Origin: Paracoccus denitrificans
Lineage (GTDB): Bacteria > Pseudomonadota > Alphaproteobacteria > Rhodobacterales > Rhodobacteraceae
Direction of reading: 5' to 3'
Assembly (NCBI GenBank): GCA_005768755.1
Contig: VAFL01000016.1
Span: 1-64,000 of the forward strand
DNA length: 64,000 bases
Under the pieces are notes generated by a model, which saw nothing but the letters and a program-made list of their open reading frames with translations, was not told the DNA's origin and did not search any database. The number at the start of each line of letters is the position of its first letter. Position 1 is the first letter of the stretch. Shown piece after piece: positions 1 to 8,517 of the stretch. The translations under genes and the position numbers were made by a program.

Positions 1-258
1 CGCGCAGTTCAGCGCGATACGCGGCGCGGCACCCCATTGCGCCTGAATTTCGGCAAATGCGGCCTCTACCGCAGCCTGATCTGTGACATCGGCGCCAAGC
101 GCCAACCCGCCGATATCGCCCGCCACGGCCTGCGCTGCCTCAAGGCTGCGGTCCAGCACCGCCACCCGCGCGCCCTGCGCGGCCAGCCGGCGGGCCGCCG
201 CCTCGCCCAGACCGCTGCCGGCCCCGGTGACGATGGCAATCTGATTGTCGATAATCAT
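1..258 (-). CDS. SDR-family NAD(P)-dependent oxidoreductase, partial (3' end outside window)
   Basis: Only the N-terminal 86 residues are present; the gene runs off the left edge. Translation begins MIIDNQIAIVTGAGSGLG, which is the first beta strand and the TGxxxGxG dinucleotide-binding loop of the classical short-chain dehydrogenase fold. The acidic residue after the second strand (VAVLDRS) favours NAD(H) over NADP(H). A DVT motif follows at about residue 62 and the NCA at the edge is the start of the NAG-type motif. The start at 258 sits 12 bases after the TRAP large-permease stop, so it is probably the last gene of the same operon. The first lines resemble 3-hydroxyacyl-CoA-dehydrogenase-type SDRs, but the catalytic Tyr-Lys is outside the window, so the substrate cannot be assigned. 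Confidence 0.85.
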   Translation of the reverse strand, partial: MIIDNQIAIVTGAGSGLGEAAARRLAAQGARVAVLDRSLEAAQAVAGDIGGLALGADVTDQAAVEAAFAEIQAQWGAAPRIALNCA

Positions 259-270
259 GAACGGATCTCC

Positions 271-1550
271 TTAGAACAGGCCGCGGGTCAGCAGCATGGC
301 AAGCACAAGCGCGAGATCGGCCAGCAGGAAGGGGATGATCCCCGCAAAGACCTGCTCCAGCCGGACATAGTCGCGCGCGACGGAATGGATGACGAAGACA
401 TTGAGGCCAACGGGCGGGGTGATCATCCCGATCTCCAAAAGCTTGGCGACCAGAAGACCGAACCAGATCACGTCGATGCCGTGTGCCTGGACCAAGGGCA
501 GGAACAAAGGCAGCGTCAGCAGCAGTGCCCCGATCGGTTCCAGAAACATCCCCATAGCCAGATAGATCAGCGTGATCAGCAACAGCAGCATGAAGCTGTT
601 CAGGCCCAACCCTTCGACAAATTGCCCGATCTCGGCCGACAGGCCCGACATCGCCACCAGCCGGGTGAACAGGTTCGCACCGACCGCGATGATGAACAGC
701 CCGCCCGAGGACAGCAACGTATCGACCATGCTTTCCTTGAAGCCGGCCATGACAGCGAGCGGCGGATCAACCCGATCACGATGGCCATGAAGGCACCGAA
801 GGCACCGGCCTCGGTCGCGGTGAAGAAGCCCGCGAACAGCCCGCCCAGCACAGCCACGATCAGGACCAGAACCGGCCAGATCTCCAGCGTCTTGGCCCAA
901 CGGTCACCCATCGAATGCCCGGTCGAACGCGGCAGCCAATCGGGATGACGCCACCAGACGATCAGCACAGCCGCGATATAGAAAGCCAGCGAGGCCAGCC
1001 CGACGAACAGCCCGCCCAGGAACAGCGCATTGATATTGCTGTTCGACTGGATGCCGAACAGGATCAGAATTATGGATGGCGGGATCAGCGCGCCGATGGT
1101 GCCGCCCGCCGCCACGGACCCCGTGGCGATGCGCAGATCATAGCCCGCGCGGTGCATTTCCGGGATGGCGATGCGCCCGATGGCGGCCGAACAGGCGACG
1201 GACGAGCCCGACACCGCAGCAAAGCCCGAGGCCCCCGCCAGCGAGGCGATGGCCAGCCCGCCCGGCATCCAGCCCCACCAGACTCGTGCGGCCTCGAACA
1301 GGCCCCGCGTCAGGCCCGAGTGATAGGCGATATAACCCATCAGCAGGAACATCGGGATCGAACTCAGCGTCCAGCTGGCGGATGAGGAATAGGGGATCGT
1401 CGTCAGCATCGACATGGCGGCGCGCGATCCCGCGATCCCCCAGATGCCCAGGAAGCTGACCGCGATCAGGCTGACCCCGATGGGCACACGCAGCCCGATC
1501 AGCAGCAACAGTCCGGCCAGTGCCAGAAGACCAATCGTGAAGGGTTCCAT
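271..1550 (-). pseudogene. dctM: TRAP transporter large permease (DctM type), frameshifted
   Basis: This would be the multi-spanning transport subunit of a TRAP carboxylate importer. The first 265 or so residues (MEPFTIGLLALAGLLLL...) and the last 160 (MAGFKESMVDTLLSSGG...TRGLF) both match the DctM family, but they lie in different frames. The break is near 745-751, where the minus strand reads TCATGGCCGGC; one more G in the TGG run would give LSWAGFKES and a continuous protein of about 426 residues, the normal family length. The start overlaps the dctQ stop. Either this is a real loss-of-function mutation, leaving the TRAP system dead, or it is a single-base sequencing error. The flanking coding sequence is otherwise intact, which favours a recent event or an error. 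Confidence 0.85.
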
Positions 1551-2089
1551 CAGTCGGCCTCCACCAGATGCGACTGGATTTCCTCCAGCGGGTCGGCCTC
1601 GCGGTCGTCAAACCGGCCGGTCAGGATCTCGATGATGCGCAGCACCAGCACGGCGACCATCAGCGTGAAAGAGATCGGCAGGATCCAATAGCTGGGCCAG
1701 GTCGGGAAGCGCATGGTGCCGGCTTCGATATAGGCGCCGCGTTCGGTCTGCTTCAGCGCCTCGCCGAACGATCCCCAGGCCATCACCGCAAAGACGATCA
1801 GCGCCACCAGGAAGCCCAGCAGGAACACCGCTTTGCGGGGCGTGCCGGTCAGCTTCTGGGTGAAGATCGTGGCCTCGATATGGCGGCGCTCGATCTCGGT
1901 CACGGCCAGCGGCAGGAAGCTGACGGCGACCATGTAATATTTGCCAACCAGATCGGCGGTGGCGGGAAAGCCGGTGCCCAGAAAGGTCCGCATGAACACG
2001 TCAACCACGACCTGCATCATCATGGCGATCAGCACCAGCGAACCCAGCCCGATGCTGATCCGCGCGATCGCCTTTTCAATGGATTTCAT
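1550..2089 (-). CDS. dctQ: TRAP transporter small permease (DctQ type)
   Basis: Small integral-membrane subunit of a TRAP transporter, which pairs with DctM in the inner membrane. The protein (about 179 residues) has four hydrophobic segments, a conserved DVFMRTFLGTGFPATADL stretch after helix 1 and the EIERRHIEATIF motif typical of DctQ. I start at 2089 (MKSIEKAIAR) because a GGAGG lies about 8 bases upstream; an ATG at 2104 is also possible. The stop overlaps the dctM start by one base, so the two are translationally coupled. It lies downstream of dctP and a strong hairpin, the usual dctP-Q-M order. Confidence 0.9.
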   Translation of the reverse strand: MKSIEKAIARISIGLGSLVLIAMMMQVVVDVFMRTFLGTGFPATADLVGKYYMVAVSFLPLAVTEIERRHIEATIFTQKLTGTPRKAVFLLGFLVALIVFAVMAWGSFGEALKQTERGAYIEAGTMRFPTWPSYWILPISFTLMVAVLVLRIIEILTGRFDDREADPLEEIQSHLVEAD

Positions 2090-2117
2090 CCCCGCATCCT
2101 CCACAGTGCGGAATTGT

Positions 2118-2141
2118 GGCCGCGCCGCATCCGGCGCGGCC
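2118..2141 (-). terminator. Intercistronic GC stem-loop between dctP and dctQ
   Basis: A perfect 10-bp inverted repeat (GGCCGCGCCG / CGGCGCGGCC) with a 4-base CATC loop starts 8 bases after the dctP stop and ends before the dctQ start. No U-run follows, so it is more likely an mRNA-stabilising or partial-attenuation element that keeps the periplasmic binding protein in excess over the membrane subunits than a full terminator. Confidence 0.7.
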
Positions 2142-2148
2142 CGTGCGC

Positions 2149-3255
2149 TTATTGCTGGCCGTAACCTGCCAGATCCAGCTTGGCGAAGATCTCGTCATAG
2201 CGAAGCTGGCCCATCTGGTCGGACGTCATGTCCGGCGTGATCAGCCCTTCCCACTTCTCGACAAGTGCCTGATACCGGTCGACCTTGGCTTGCGCATCGG
2301 TCACGCCCCGACTTTCCAGCGTCGCCGCGACATTGGCCAGATATTCGGCGTTGAATTCTTCCTGCGCCTGTTTCAGCGTGTCGTCCGCCGGGATGAATTC
2401 CAGCCCTTCGACCTCGCGCGCCTTGGCCGCATCTCGGTCAAAGGCCGCAAGTGCCTGCGCACTTCCGAACTGTGCGGCCCGCGCAAGTGCCTGCCGGTCC
2501 TCGGGCGACATGCGCGACCACAGAAGACCGCTGGCTGTGCCAGAGGCAGAGCCGTTGAACACGCCCTGCTCGATCTCAGTGACATATTTGACCACGTCGC
2601 CCAGACGGTTCGCGACGATCTCATGATTGCCCGAGAAGGTGCCGTCGATCACACCGCTGCTCAGCCCCTCGAACAGTTCCGAGGACGGCATCTGAACCGC
2701 AATCCCGCCCATCTTTTCGACGAATGCGGCGTAAAGCGGGGCGCCGGTGCGAATCCGCATTCCCTGCATATCAGCGGCGCTGCGCACGGGCTTGATGGTC
2801 AGGAAGTTGTAGACCGGCGTGACGTCCGTGCTGAGATAGACCTGACCATTTCGAACGAATTCGGCCTGACAATCGGAGCAAGTCGCCAGATATTCCGTCA
2901 CCGCCGCCGAGACGACCGCTCCAGAGCTGCCAAGGAAAGAAAGCTCGGACGGAAGGGTCGATTCCGGGTAGTCGGCGGGGAAATAGGGCAGCAGCAGCGC
3001 GCCCATATCGGTGACGCCATCGCGCAGGGCCGTGTTCATTTCATTCGGCGCAACCAGACCCGACGGCGTATCATGCAGGTCCCAGTTCCCCCCGGTAAAT
3101 TCCTGCAGCCGGGTGTTGATCTCGGGATACATGTCTGTCGCCAGTACATGCGCCGGTCCGAACCCGCTGGTGGCACGGATCGTGTCCGCATTTGCCGCAG
3201 TAACCAACCCCGCAGCAGCCAGAACAAGCGATATGATCGCGCTTTTCTTCGTCAT
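2149..3255 (-). CDS. dctP: TRAP transporter solute-binding protein (DctP type)
   Basis: Periplasmic binding protein of the TRAP importer. From the start at 3255 it begins with a clear Sec signal peptide (MTKKSAIISLVLAAAGLVTA, cleavage after ANA), preceded by GGAGG 7 bases upstream; the longer reading from 3279 lacks this spacing. The mature part contains GMRIRTGAPLYAAFVEKMGG followed by MPSSELFEGLSSGVIDG, the DctP signature in which the Arg usually contacts the ligand carboxylate. Length (368 residues) is normal. Two Cys (CSDCQ) in the first third may form a disulfide. The ligand is probably a carboxylate; nothing in the sequence identifies it further. Confidence 0.92.
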   Translation of the reverse strand: MTKKSAIISLVLAAAGLVTAANADTIRATSGFGPAHVLATDMYPEINTRLQEFTGGNWDLHDTPSGLVAPNEMNTALRDGVTDMGALLLPYFPADYPESTLPSELSFLGSSGAVVSAAVTEYLATCSDCQAEFVRNGQVYLSTDVTPVYNFLTIKPVRSAADMQGMRIRTGAPLYAAFVEKMGGIAVQMPSSELFEGLSSGVIDGTFSGNHEIVANRLGDVVKYVTEIEQGVFNGSASGTASGLLWSRMSPEDRQALARAAQFGSAQALAAFDRDAAKAREVEGLEFIPADDTLKQAQEEFNAEYLANVAATLESRGVTDAQAKVDRYQALVEKWEGLITPDMTSDQMGQLRYDEIFAKLDLAGYGQQ

Positions 3256-3330
3256 CTTAGTTCCTCCCATGAACCGCACGTCCTTTGCATGCGGAGTTTT
3301 GACATGTGGTTCCGATTGCCCGTGACCCGA

Positions 3331-4215
3331 TCAACCCATCCGTTCCGACGCAAACGAGCCGGGCGATGCCGGGAACACCACGGTCTTGTTTCCGTTCAGG
3401 AAAACGCGGCGATGGATATGCGCATGAATTGCCCGCGACAGGACTTGGCTTTCAACGTCCCGACCAAGCGACACATAGTCGTCCGGAGACTGGGCGTGGG
3501 TGACGCGAATGGTGTCCTGCTCGATGATAGGACCTTCATCCAGATCGGCGGTGACATAATGTGACGTCGCCCCGATCAGCTTAACGCCGCGTTCAAACGC
3601 CTGCTTATAGGGGTTCGCACCCTTGAAGCTTGGCAGGAAAGAGTGGTGGATGTTGATGATCTGTCCTGACATCTTCCGGCACAAATCGTCCGACAGGACT
3701 TGCATGTAGCGCGCCAGAACGATCAGCTCGGCGCCCGTTTCTTCGACGATCTGCATCATGTCGCGCTCGGCCTCGGCCTTGTTCTGCTTCGTAACCCTGA
3801 TGCAGTAGAAGGGAATGTCGTGGTTCACGACGACCTTCTGATAATCCATATGGTTGCTGATCACTGCGACGATGTCGATCGGCAGCGCCCCGATGCGCCA
3901 GCGATAAAGCAGGTCGTTCAGGCAATGACCAAAGCGACTGACCATGATCACCACCTTCATCTTCTCGGTCGTGTCGTGGAAACGCGCGTCCATGTCGAAA
4001 GCTGTCGCCGTGGCTGCGAAACCGCTTTCCAGCTCTTGCAGGTTTCTTTCGTCTTCACTGGCGAAGGTAACGCGCATGAAGAAGCGGCCATTGTCCAGAT
4101 CATCGAACTGGGCGCTGTCGGTAATGTTACAGCCCTGTTCAGCAAGATAGGTCGCAATCGCTGCAACAATGCCTCGCTGGGCAGGGCATGCAACGGTGAG
4201 GAAATAGGATTTCAT
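3331..4215 (-). CDS. purU: Formyltetrahydrofolate deformylase
   Basis: Hydrolyses 10-formyl-THF to formate and THF in the cytoplasm. The N-terminus (YFLTVACPAQRGIVAAIATYL) is the ACT regulatory domain; the second half is a formyltransferase fold with NIHHSFLPSFKG (catalytic His) and the DEGPI motif (catalytic Asp). I take the start at 4215 (MKSYFLTV); 4245, three bases after the folD stop, is an alternative adding ten residues. Its position beside folD and a GcvT-type demethylase suggests a dedicated C1-dissimilation route returning THF, rather than its usual role in balancing purine-pathway folates. Confidence 0.95.
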   Translation of the reverse strand: MKSYFLTVACPAQRGIVAAIATYLAEQGCNITDSAQFDDLDNGRFFMRVTFASEDERNLQELESGFAATATAFDMDARFHDTTEKMKVVIMVSRFGHCLNDLLYRWRIGALPIDIVAVISNHMDYQKVVVNHDIPFYCIRVTKQNKAEAERDMMQIVEETGAELIVLARYMQVLSDDLCRKMSGQIINIHHSFLPSFKGANPYKQAFERGVKLIGATSHYVTADLDEGPIIEQDTIRVTHAQSPDDYVSLGRDVESQVLSRAIHAHIHRRVFLNGNKTVVFPASPGSFASERMG

Positions 4216-4248
4216 GGCTTTATTCACCCTAGATTTGTCGGTCATCGG

Positions 4249-5136
4249 TCACGCCGCCAGCCCGGCAGGTTCGGCCAGATGATGAATGCGGCGAAATGCG
4301 GTCAATGTGTTGGCCAGAAGGCAGGCAATAGTCATCGGGCCGACCCCGCCCGGGACCGGGGTGATGGCACCCGCAACCGTTGCCGCCGCTGCGAAAGAGA
4401 CGTCACCGACCAGCTTCGACCGTCCGTCGTGCTCAATCCGGTTGATCCCGACGTCGATCACGGTCGCGCCGGGCTTGATCCAGTCGGCACCGATCATTCC
4501 GGGCCGACCGACGGCGGCGATGAGTATATCGGCACGGCGGCAGATATCTGGCAGGTTGCGGCTGCGGCTGTGGGCGATTGTAACGCTGCAATTCGCACTA
4601 AGCAAAAGCTGCGCCATCGGCTTTCCGACAATGTTGGAACGCCCGACGACAACCGCCTCAAGCCCTGTCAGATCACCCAGCCTGTCCCGCAGCAGCTTCA
4701 TGCAGCCAAGTGGCGTGCAGGGAACCATGGCCTGCTGTCCGGTGGAAAGACGACCCACATTCGTGATATGAAATCCGTCCACATCCTTGACAGGATCAAT
4801 GGCGTTGATCACCAGATCGGCGTTCAGGTGGTCTGGAAGCGGCAATTGCACCAGGATCCCATGAACGTTTTCATCGGCGTTCAGTCGTGCGATCAATTCC
4901 AGCAGTTCCGCCTGCGAGGTATCGGCGGACAGCTTGTGTTCAAAGCTGGCCATCCCCGCCTCTCGCGTATGGATTCCCTTGTTCTTGACATAGACGGCTG
5001 AGGCCGGATCTTCGCCGACCAGAATGACCGCAAGTCCGGGGGTCAGCCCGGTTGTCTTCTGCAGCGCCTCGACCTCGCCCCTGATGCGATCACGCAGGTT
5101 GGCGGCCGCCTCTTTGCCGTCGATGATATCTGCCAT
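4249..5136 (-). CDS. folD: Bifunctional methylene-THF dehydrogenase / methenyl-THF cyclohydrolase
   Basis: Converts 5,10-methylene-THF through methenyl-THF to 10-formyl-THF with NADP+. Of 295 residues, the visible signatures are YVKNKG (catalytic Lys in the YxxxK motif), QLPLPDHLNADLVINAIDP, PVKDVDGFH, the VVVGRSNIVGKP nucleotide-binding loop and TPGGVGPMT near the C-terminus. The start at 5136 (MADIIDGKEAA) has AAAGGAGAG just upstream and is preferred over the ORF extension to 5175. It follows the ABC ATPase gene by 35 bases and precedes purU by 3-33 bases, so FolD and PurU can act consecutively on C1 units delivered by the upstream demethylase. Confidence 0.96.
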   Translation of the reverse strand: MADIIDGKEAAANLRDRIRGEVEALQKTTGLTPGLAVILVGEDPASAVYVKNKGIHTREAGMASFEHKLSADTSQAELLELIARLNADENVHGILVQLPLPDHLNADLVINAIDPVKDVDGFHITNVGRLSTGQQAMVPCTPLGCMKLLRDRLGDLTGLEAVVVGRSNIVGKPMAQLLLSANCSVTIAHSRSRNLPDICRRADILIAAVGRPGMIGADWIKPGATVIDVGINRIEHDGRSKLVGDVSFAAAATVAGAITPVPGGVGPMTIACLLANTLTAFRRIHHLAEPAGLAA

Positions 5137-5171
5137 GTTGCTCTCCTTTGGCATGATCCGCGAAGCAGACT

Positions 5172-5888
5172 TCACGCCGCGCCGCGCAGGCCGATGGCCT
5201 TGTCCAGAATTTCGCTTTTCTCTCGCAGTTCTTCGGCCGGGCCATTGAAGACGGCCCTGCCTCGCGTCAGCACGACGATGCGGTCGCAGAAATCGAGCAC
5301 CGTGCCGACATGTTGTTCGACCAGCACGCAGCCCAGCCGTCGCTCGTTGACCAATTGCCGGATTGCAGCCATCACCTCTTGTCCGACCAGAGGTGAAAGA
5401 CCTTCCAGCGGCTCATCAAGCAGCAGGAAATCCGGTTGCCCCATCAGGGCACGCGCAATCGCCAGCATCTGTTGTTCGCCGCCGGACAGGTTCCCGCCAA
5501 GGTTTCCCTGTCGCTCGCGCAGGCGCGGAAACAACCGGAAGGCGTCCTCAAGAGGAGACAGATCGGCGCATTTTAGCCCTGAAATCAGATTTTCGCGCAC
5601 CGTCAAGGAACGGAAAATATCGCGCGTCTGCGGAACGATCCCGATGCCCAATCGACCCCGACGACATGGCGGCAATGCGTTCAGCACCTGTCCACCGGCC
5701 CGAACCTGTCCCTTGTGAACCCGGGCCGAACCCATCATTGACGACAACATCGTCGTCTTGCCCGCCCCATTACGCCCGATGATGCCGACGCGCTCGCCCG
5801 CACTGACCGTCAGGTCAATGTCCTCGATAACGGTTGTCAGCCCATAGCCGGCGGAAACCTCTGACCATTCAATCAGCGGCAGGTTCAT
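5172..5888 (-). CDS. Liv-type ABC transporter ATP-binding protein (LivF-like)
   Basis: One of the two nucleotide-binding subunits of a branched-chain-amino-acid-type (HAAT) importer. In order: Walker A GRNGAGKTT (about residue 37), Q-loop PQTRDIF, signature LSGGEQQ (about 138), Walker B FLLLDEP and the H-loop VEQH. Its 238 residues and the GIGIVPQTRDIF loop are typical of LivF. The start overlaps the previous ATPase gene by an ATGA. In this subfamily ligands range from branched-chain amino acids to aromatic acids, amides and urea; here the operon points to a methylated substrate. Confidence 0.93.
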   Translation of the reverse strand: MNLPLIEWSEVSAGYGLTTVIEDIDLTVSAGERVGIIGRNGAGKTTMLSSMMGSARVHKGQVRAGGQVLNALPPCRRGRLGIGIVPQTRDIFRSLTVRENLISGLKCADLSPLEDAFRLFPRLRERQGNLGGNLSGGEQQMLAIARALMGQPDFLLLDEPLEGLSPLVGQEVMAAIRQLVNERRLGCVLVEQHVGTVLDFCDRIVVLTRGRAVFNGPAEELREKSEILDKAIGLRGAA

Positions 5889-6640
5889 GGCTGATGCTCC
5901 CCGAAATAGACGGCGCGAACCTTTTCGTCGGCGGCGATTTCAGCCGGGGTGCCGGTCGCACTGACTGCGCCCTGGATCAGAACGACGATCTCGCGGGCAA
6001 AGCGGAACACCAGATCCATGTCGTGTTCTATAAAGACCACAGCCAGATCGGCGGGCAGCCGATCAATGGCCGACATGATGATGTGGCTTTCGCTTTGAGG
6101 AACGCCTGCCGCCGGTTCGTCCAAAAGCAACACACGAGGCTTCATCAGAAGCGCGATGCCCAGCTCCACCAGCCGTTGTTCACCATAGGCAAGACGATCG
6201 GCCCTTGTGCCTGCCCTGTCCGCGAGCCCGAGTTCGTGTAGAACGCGGATGATTTCGGCCTCGACCTCATCGCGCACATGGGCTGTCCAGCGGGCGCCGT
6301 ATTCCTTGCCCATACGGTGCAGGACGGGAATACGCAGGTTATCCGCGACCGTCATGGGCATGAACAGGCGCGTGACCTGGAAGGTGCGGATCAACCCGTG
6401 CTTTGCACGTCCCATTGCGGGCAGGCGGGAAATGTCCTCTCCGGCAAGGCGGATCGTCCCGGAATCTGGAGACAACATCCCGGTGATCAGATTGATCAGT
6501 GTTGTCTTGCCGGCCCCGTTTGGGCCGATCAGCGCAGTTCGCGCACCGGGATTCAAGACCAGATCGACATTGTCGGTTACGCGCAGGCCGCCAAAGGACT
6601 TCTGCAGCCCGCGGACCTCGAGCATCGGCGACACGCTCAT
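5885..6640 (-). CDS. Liv-type ABC transporter ATP-binding protein (LivG-like)
   Basis: Second nucleotide-binding subunit of the importer. Starting at 6640 (MSVSPMLEVRGLQKSFGG), where ATGA overlaps the permease stop, gives about 251 residues. Walker A is GPNGAGKTT. The Walker B LLLDEPAAG and the C-terminal IEHDMDLVF...EIVVLIQGAVSATGTPAEI block are characteristic of LivG. The signature loop reads LAYGEQRLVELGIAL, as usual for LivG proteins. A much longer upstream reading is an artefact of overlap with the permease gene. Confidence 0.92.
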   Translation of the reverse strand: MSVSPMLEVRGLQKSFGGLRVTDNVDLVLNPGARTALIGPNGAGKTTLINLITGMLSPDSGTIRLAGEDISRLPAMGRAKHGLIRTFQVTRLFMPMTVADNLRIPVLHRMGKEYGARWTAHVRDEVEAEIIRVLHELGLADRAGTRADRLAYGEQRLVELGIALLMKPRVLLLDEPAAGVPQSESHIIMSAIDRLPADLAVVFIEHDMDLVFRFAREIVVLIQGAVSATGTPAEIAADEKVRAVYFGEHQP

Positions 6641-7626
6641 GCCCTGCCCTCCCTGCGGAAGGCGTCCACCATCATTTCCAGACCGCGCAATGCGCCGCCG
6701 GGCAGGAAGACAACCACGGCGATCAGCACGGCACCGACGAACAGCATCCAGCTGGTAGGATCCAGTGCTGCAGCGTAATGGTGGATCATCATGAAAATGA
6801 GCGTGCCCAGCAACGCGCCCCAAAGCCGCCCCGAGCCACCGAGGATCAGCATAACCAGGATTTCCGCCGAAAACGGGACGCCAAGTGTGTTCAGCCCAAC
6901 GACCTGCACCGTCTGCGCGGTCAGCGCCCCCGCGATGCCTGCGACGGCACCCGACAACACATACAGCGCAACGCGGTGCCGGTAGACATTGCCGCCAAGC
7001 GAGGTCACCCGCCCGGCATCGTCGCGGACGGCCAGCGCAACCAGACCGAAGGGCGCATGCATCAGACGGCGAAGCGCCGAAAACATGATCGCGAGCACGA
7101 CCAGGGAATACCAGAAAGCGGTGTTCCCCATAAAATCGAACGCGAATATCCCGAGGACAGGATCAGGCAGAATGCCGTACAGCCCGTCATCGCCGCCGGT
7201 CACGGCGCGCGACTTGCTGGCAACCTCGTAAAGTACCTGCGTCACCGCAACCGTCAGCATCAGCAGGGTCAGACCATGGGTGCGCATCAGCAGCAGTCCG
7301 GAGAGCAGCGCGACCAGTGCGCCCGCCACCGCGCCCACGGCAAGACCCGTCAGCGGTTCTGCCCAGACATGGATCGAATACAGTCCCGCAGCATAGGCGC
7401 CAGCGCCATACATGGCGACATGGCCAAGTGTCGCAATCCCGGCATAGCCGACGACCAGATCCAGCGACAGAACCAGCAAGGCGGTAATGGCAATCTGGAC
7501 AAGAAAGGCCTGCTGACCGGGAAAGGTCACCGCCAAGATGATCCCTGCCAGCGGGATAGCTATATCAGCGGCAATATTTCTGGTCACCAAGGAAAAGGAT
7601 GTATGGACAGAGGTGTCGTGCGTCAT
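6637..7626 (-). CDS. Liv-type ABC transporter permease (LivM-like)
   Basis: Inner-membrane permease of 329 residues with about nine to ten hydrophobic segments. The LVVGYAGIATLGHVAMYGAGAYAAG stretch is the conserved LivM motif, and GGSGRLWGALLGTLI near the C-terminus is the ATPase-coupling loop region. It overlaps the downstream ATPase gene (ATGA at 6637-6640) and follows the LivH-like permease by 2 bases. Confidence 0.93.
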   Translation of the reverse strand: MTHDTSVHTSFSLVTRNIAADIAIPLAGIILAVTFPGQQAFLVQIAITALLVLSLDLVVGYAGIATLGHVAMYGAGAYAAGLYSIHVWAEPLTGLAVGAVAGALVALLSGLLLMRTHGLTLLMLTVAVTQVLYEVASKSRAVTGGDDGLYGILPDPVLGIFAFDFMGNTAFWYSLVVLAIMFSALRRLMHAPFGLVALAVRDDAGRVTSLGGNVYRHRVALYVLSGAVAGIAGALTAQTVQVVGLNTLGVPFSAEILVMLILGGSGRLWGALLGTLIFMMIHHYAAALDPTSWMLFVGAVLIAVVVFLPGGALRGLEMMVDAFRREGRA

Positions 7627-7628
7627 GT

Positions 7629-8501
7629 TCAGATCCTCGTCCGGCGTGTGAACAGACCGTCCGGGCGCAAGCTCAGCACGATCAACATGGTCAGATAGAG
7701 CGCGAGGGACGCGAATTCCGGCGAGAGGTATTTTCCGGCGGTTTCGATCGTCCCAAGGATCAGCGCCGCGACAAAGCTGCCCCAGACGCTGCCCGGTCCG
7801 CCTACGGCCACGACCGCCAGGAACAGGACGAGATATTTCAGCGCATAGGATGGCTCGATCGGCAGGAGTTCTGCGCCAACCACACCGCCAAGCCCGGCAA
7901 GGGCGGCGCCGAGACCGAAGGCCAGTGCATAGACCAGCCGGGTATTGATCCCGAGCTCGGATGCGGCGCGGGCATTGTCCACGGTTGCGCGCAAATTGAT
8001 ACCAAAGCGCGTGCGCTCGAACAGCAGCCAGATCGCCGCAAGCGCAGCCAGTCCCACAGCTATCGCGAAGAGCCGCTGGGTCGGAATGGCACGAAAGCCA
8101 AGATCGGTCGCCCCGCGCAGGACGTCTGGCAAGGGCACCGGCACCAGGGAATTGCCGAACAGCCGCCCGGCAAGTGCGAATCCGACAAAGACCAGCCCGA
8201 TGGTCAGCAGGACCTGATCCAGTTCCGGGCGCGCATACATGCGGCGGATCAGAACTGTCTCCAGCCCGAGGGCGATCACCGCGGCGACAAGCGCCGCGAG
8301 GATCAGTGCAACCGGATAAGGCAGCCCCGCTGCCGCGATCAGGCTGGCGGCCGCATAGCCGCCGATCATGGCGAACAGGCCATGCGCCAGATTGACGAAC
8401 CGCATCAGTCCAAGCGTGACCGTCAGCCCAACAGATGCCATGAACAGCACCATGCCATAGGCGATACCGTCGATCGCGATGCCGGCAAGAATTGTCAGCA
8501 T
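7629..8501 (-). CDS. Liv-type ABC transporter permease (LivH-like)
   Basis: Second inner-membrane permease, about 290 residues and mostly hydrophobic. It contains the LivH hallmarks GLTVTLGLMRFVNLAHGLFAMIGGY near the N-terminus and VAVGGPGSVWGSFVAALILG near the C-terminus. The start at 8501 (MLTILAGIAIDG) has GGAGG 5 bases upstream. It sits 16 bases after the binding-protein gene, with no visible terminator, so it is part of the same transcript. Confidence 0.93.
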   Translation of the reverse strand: MLTILAGIAIDGIAYGMVLFMASVGLTVTLGLMRFVNLAHGLFAMIGGYAAASLIAAAGLPYPVALILAALVAAVIALGLETVLIRRMYARPELDQVLLTIGLVFVGFALAGRLFGNSLVPVPLPDVLRGATDLGFRAIPTQRLFAIAVGLAALAAIWLLFERTRFGINLRATVDNARAASELGINTRLVYALAFGLGAALAGLGGVVGAELLPIEPSYALKYLVLFLAVVAVGGPGSVWGSFVAALILGTIETAGKYLSPEFASLALYLTMLIVLSLRPDGLFTRRTRI

Positions 8502-8517
8502 GACTGCCTCCACCGGA

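Noticed and set aside
37..948. 303-codon plus-strand ORF and similar long antisense ORFs over the TRAP and ABC genes
   Set aside because: They are antisense to well-supported genes, have Arg/Gln/His-rich content and no family features; high GC gives long shadow frames.
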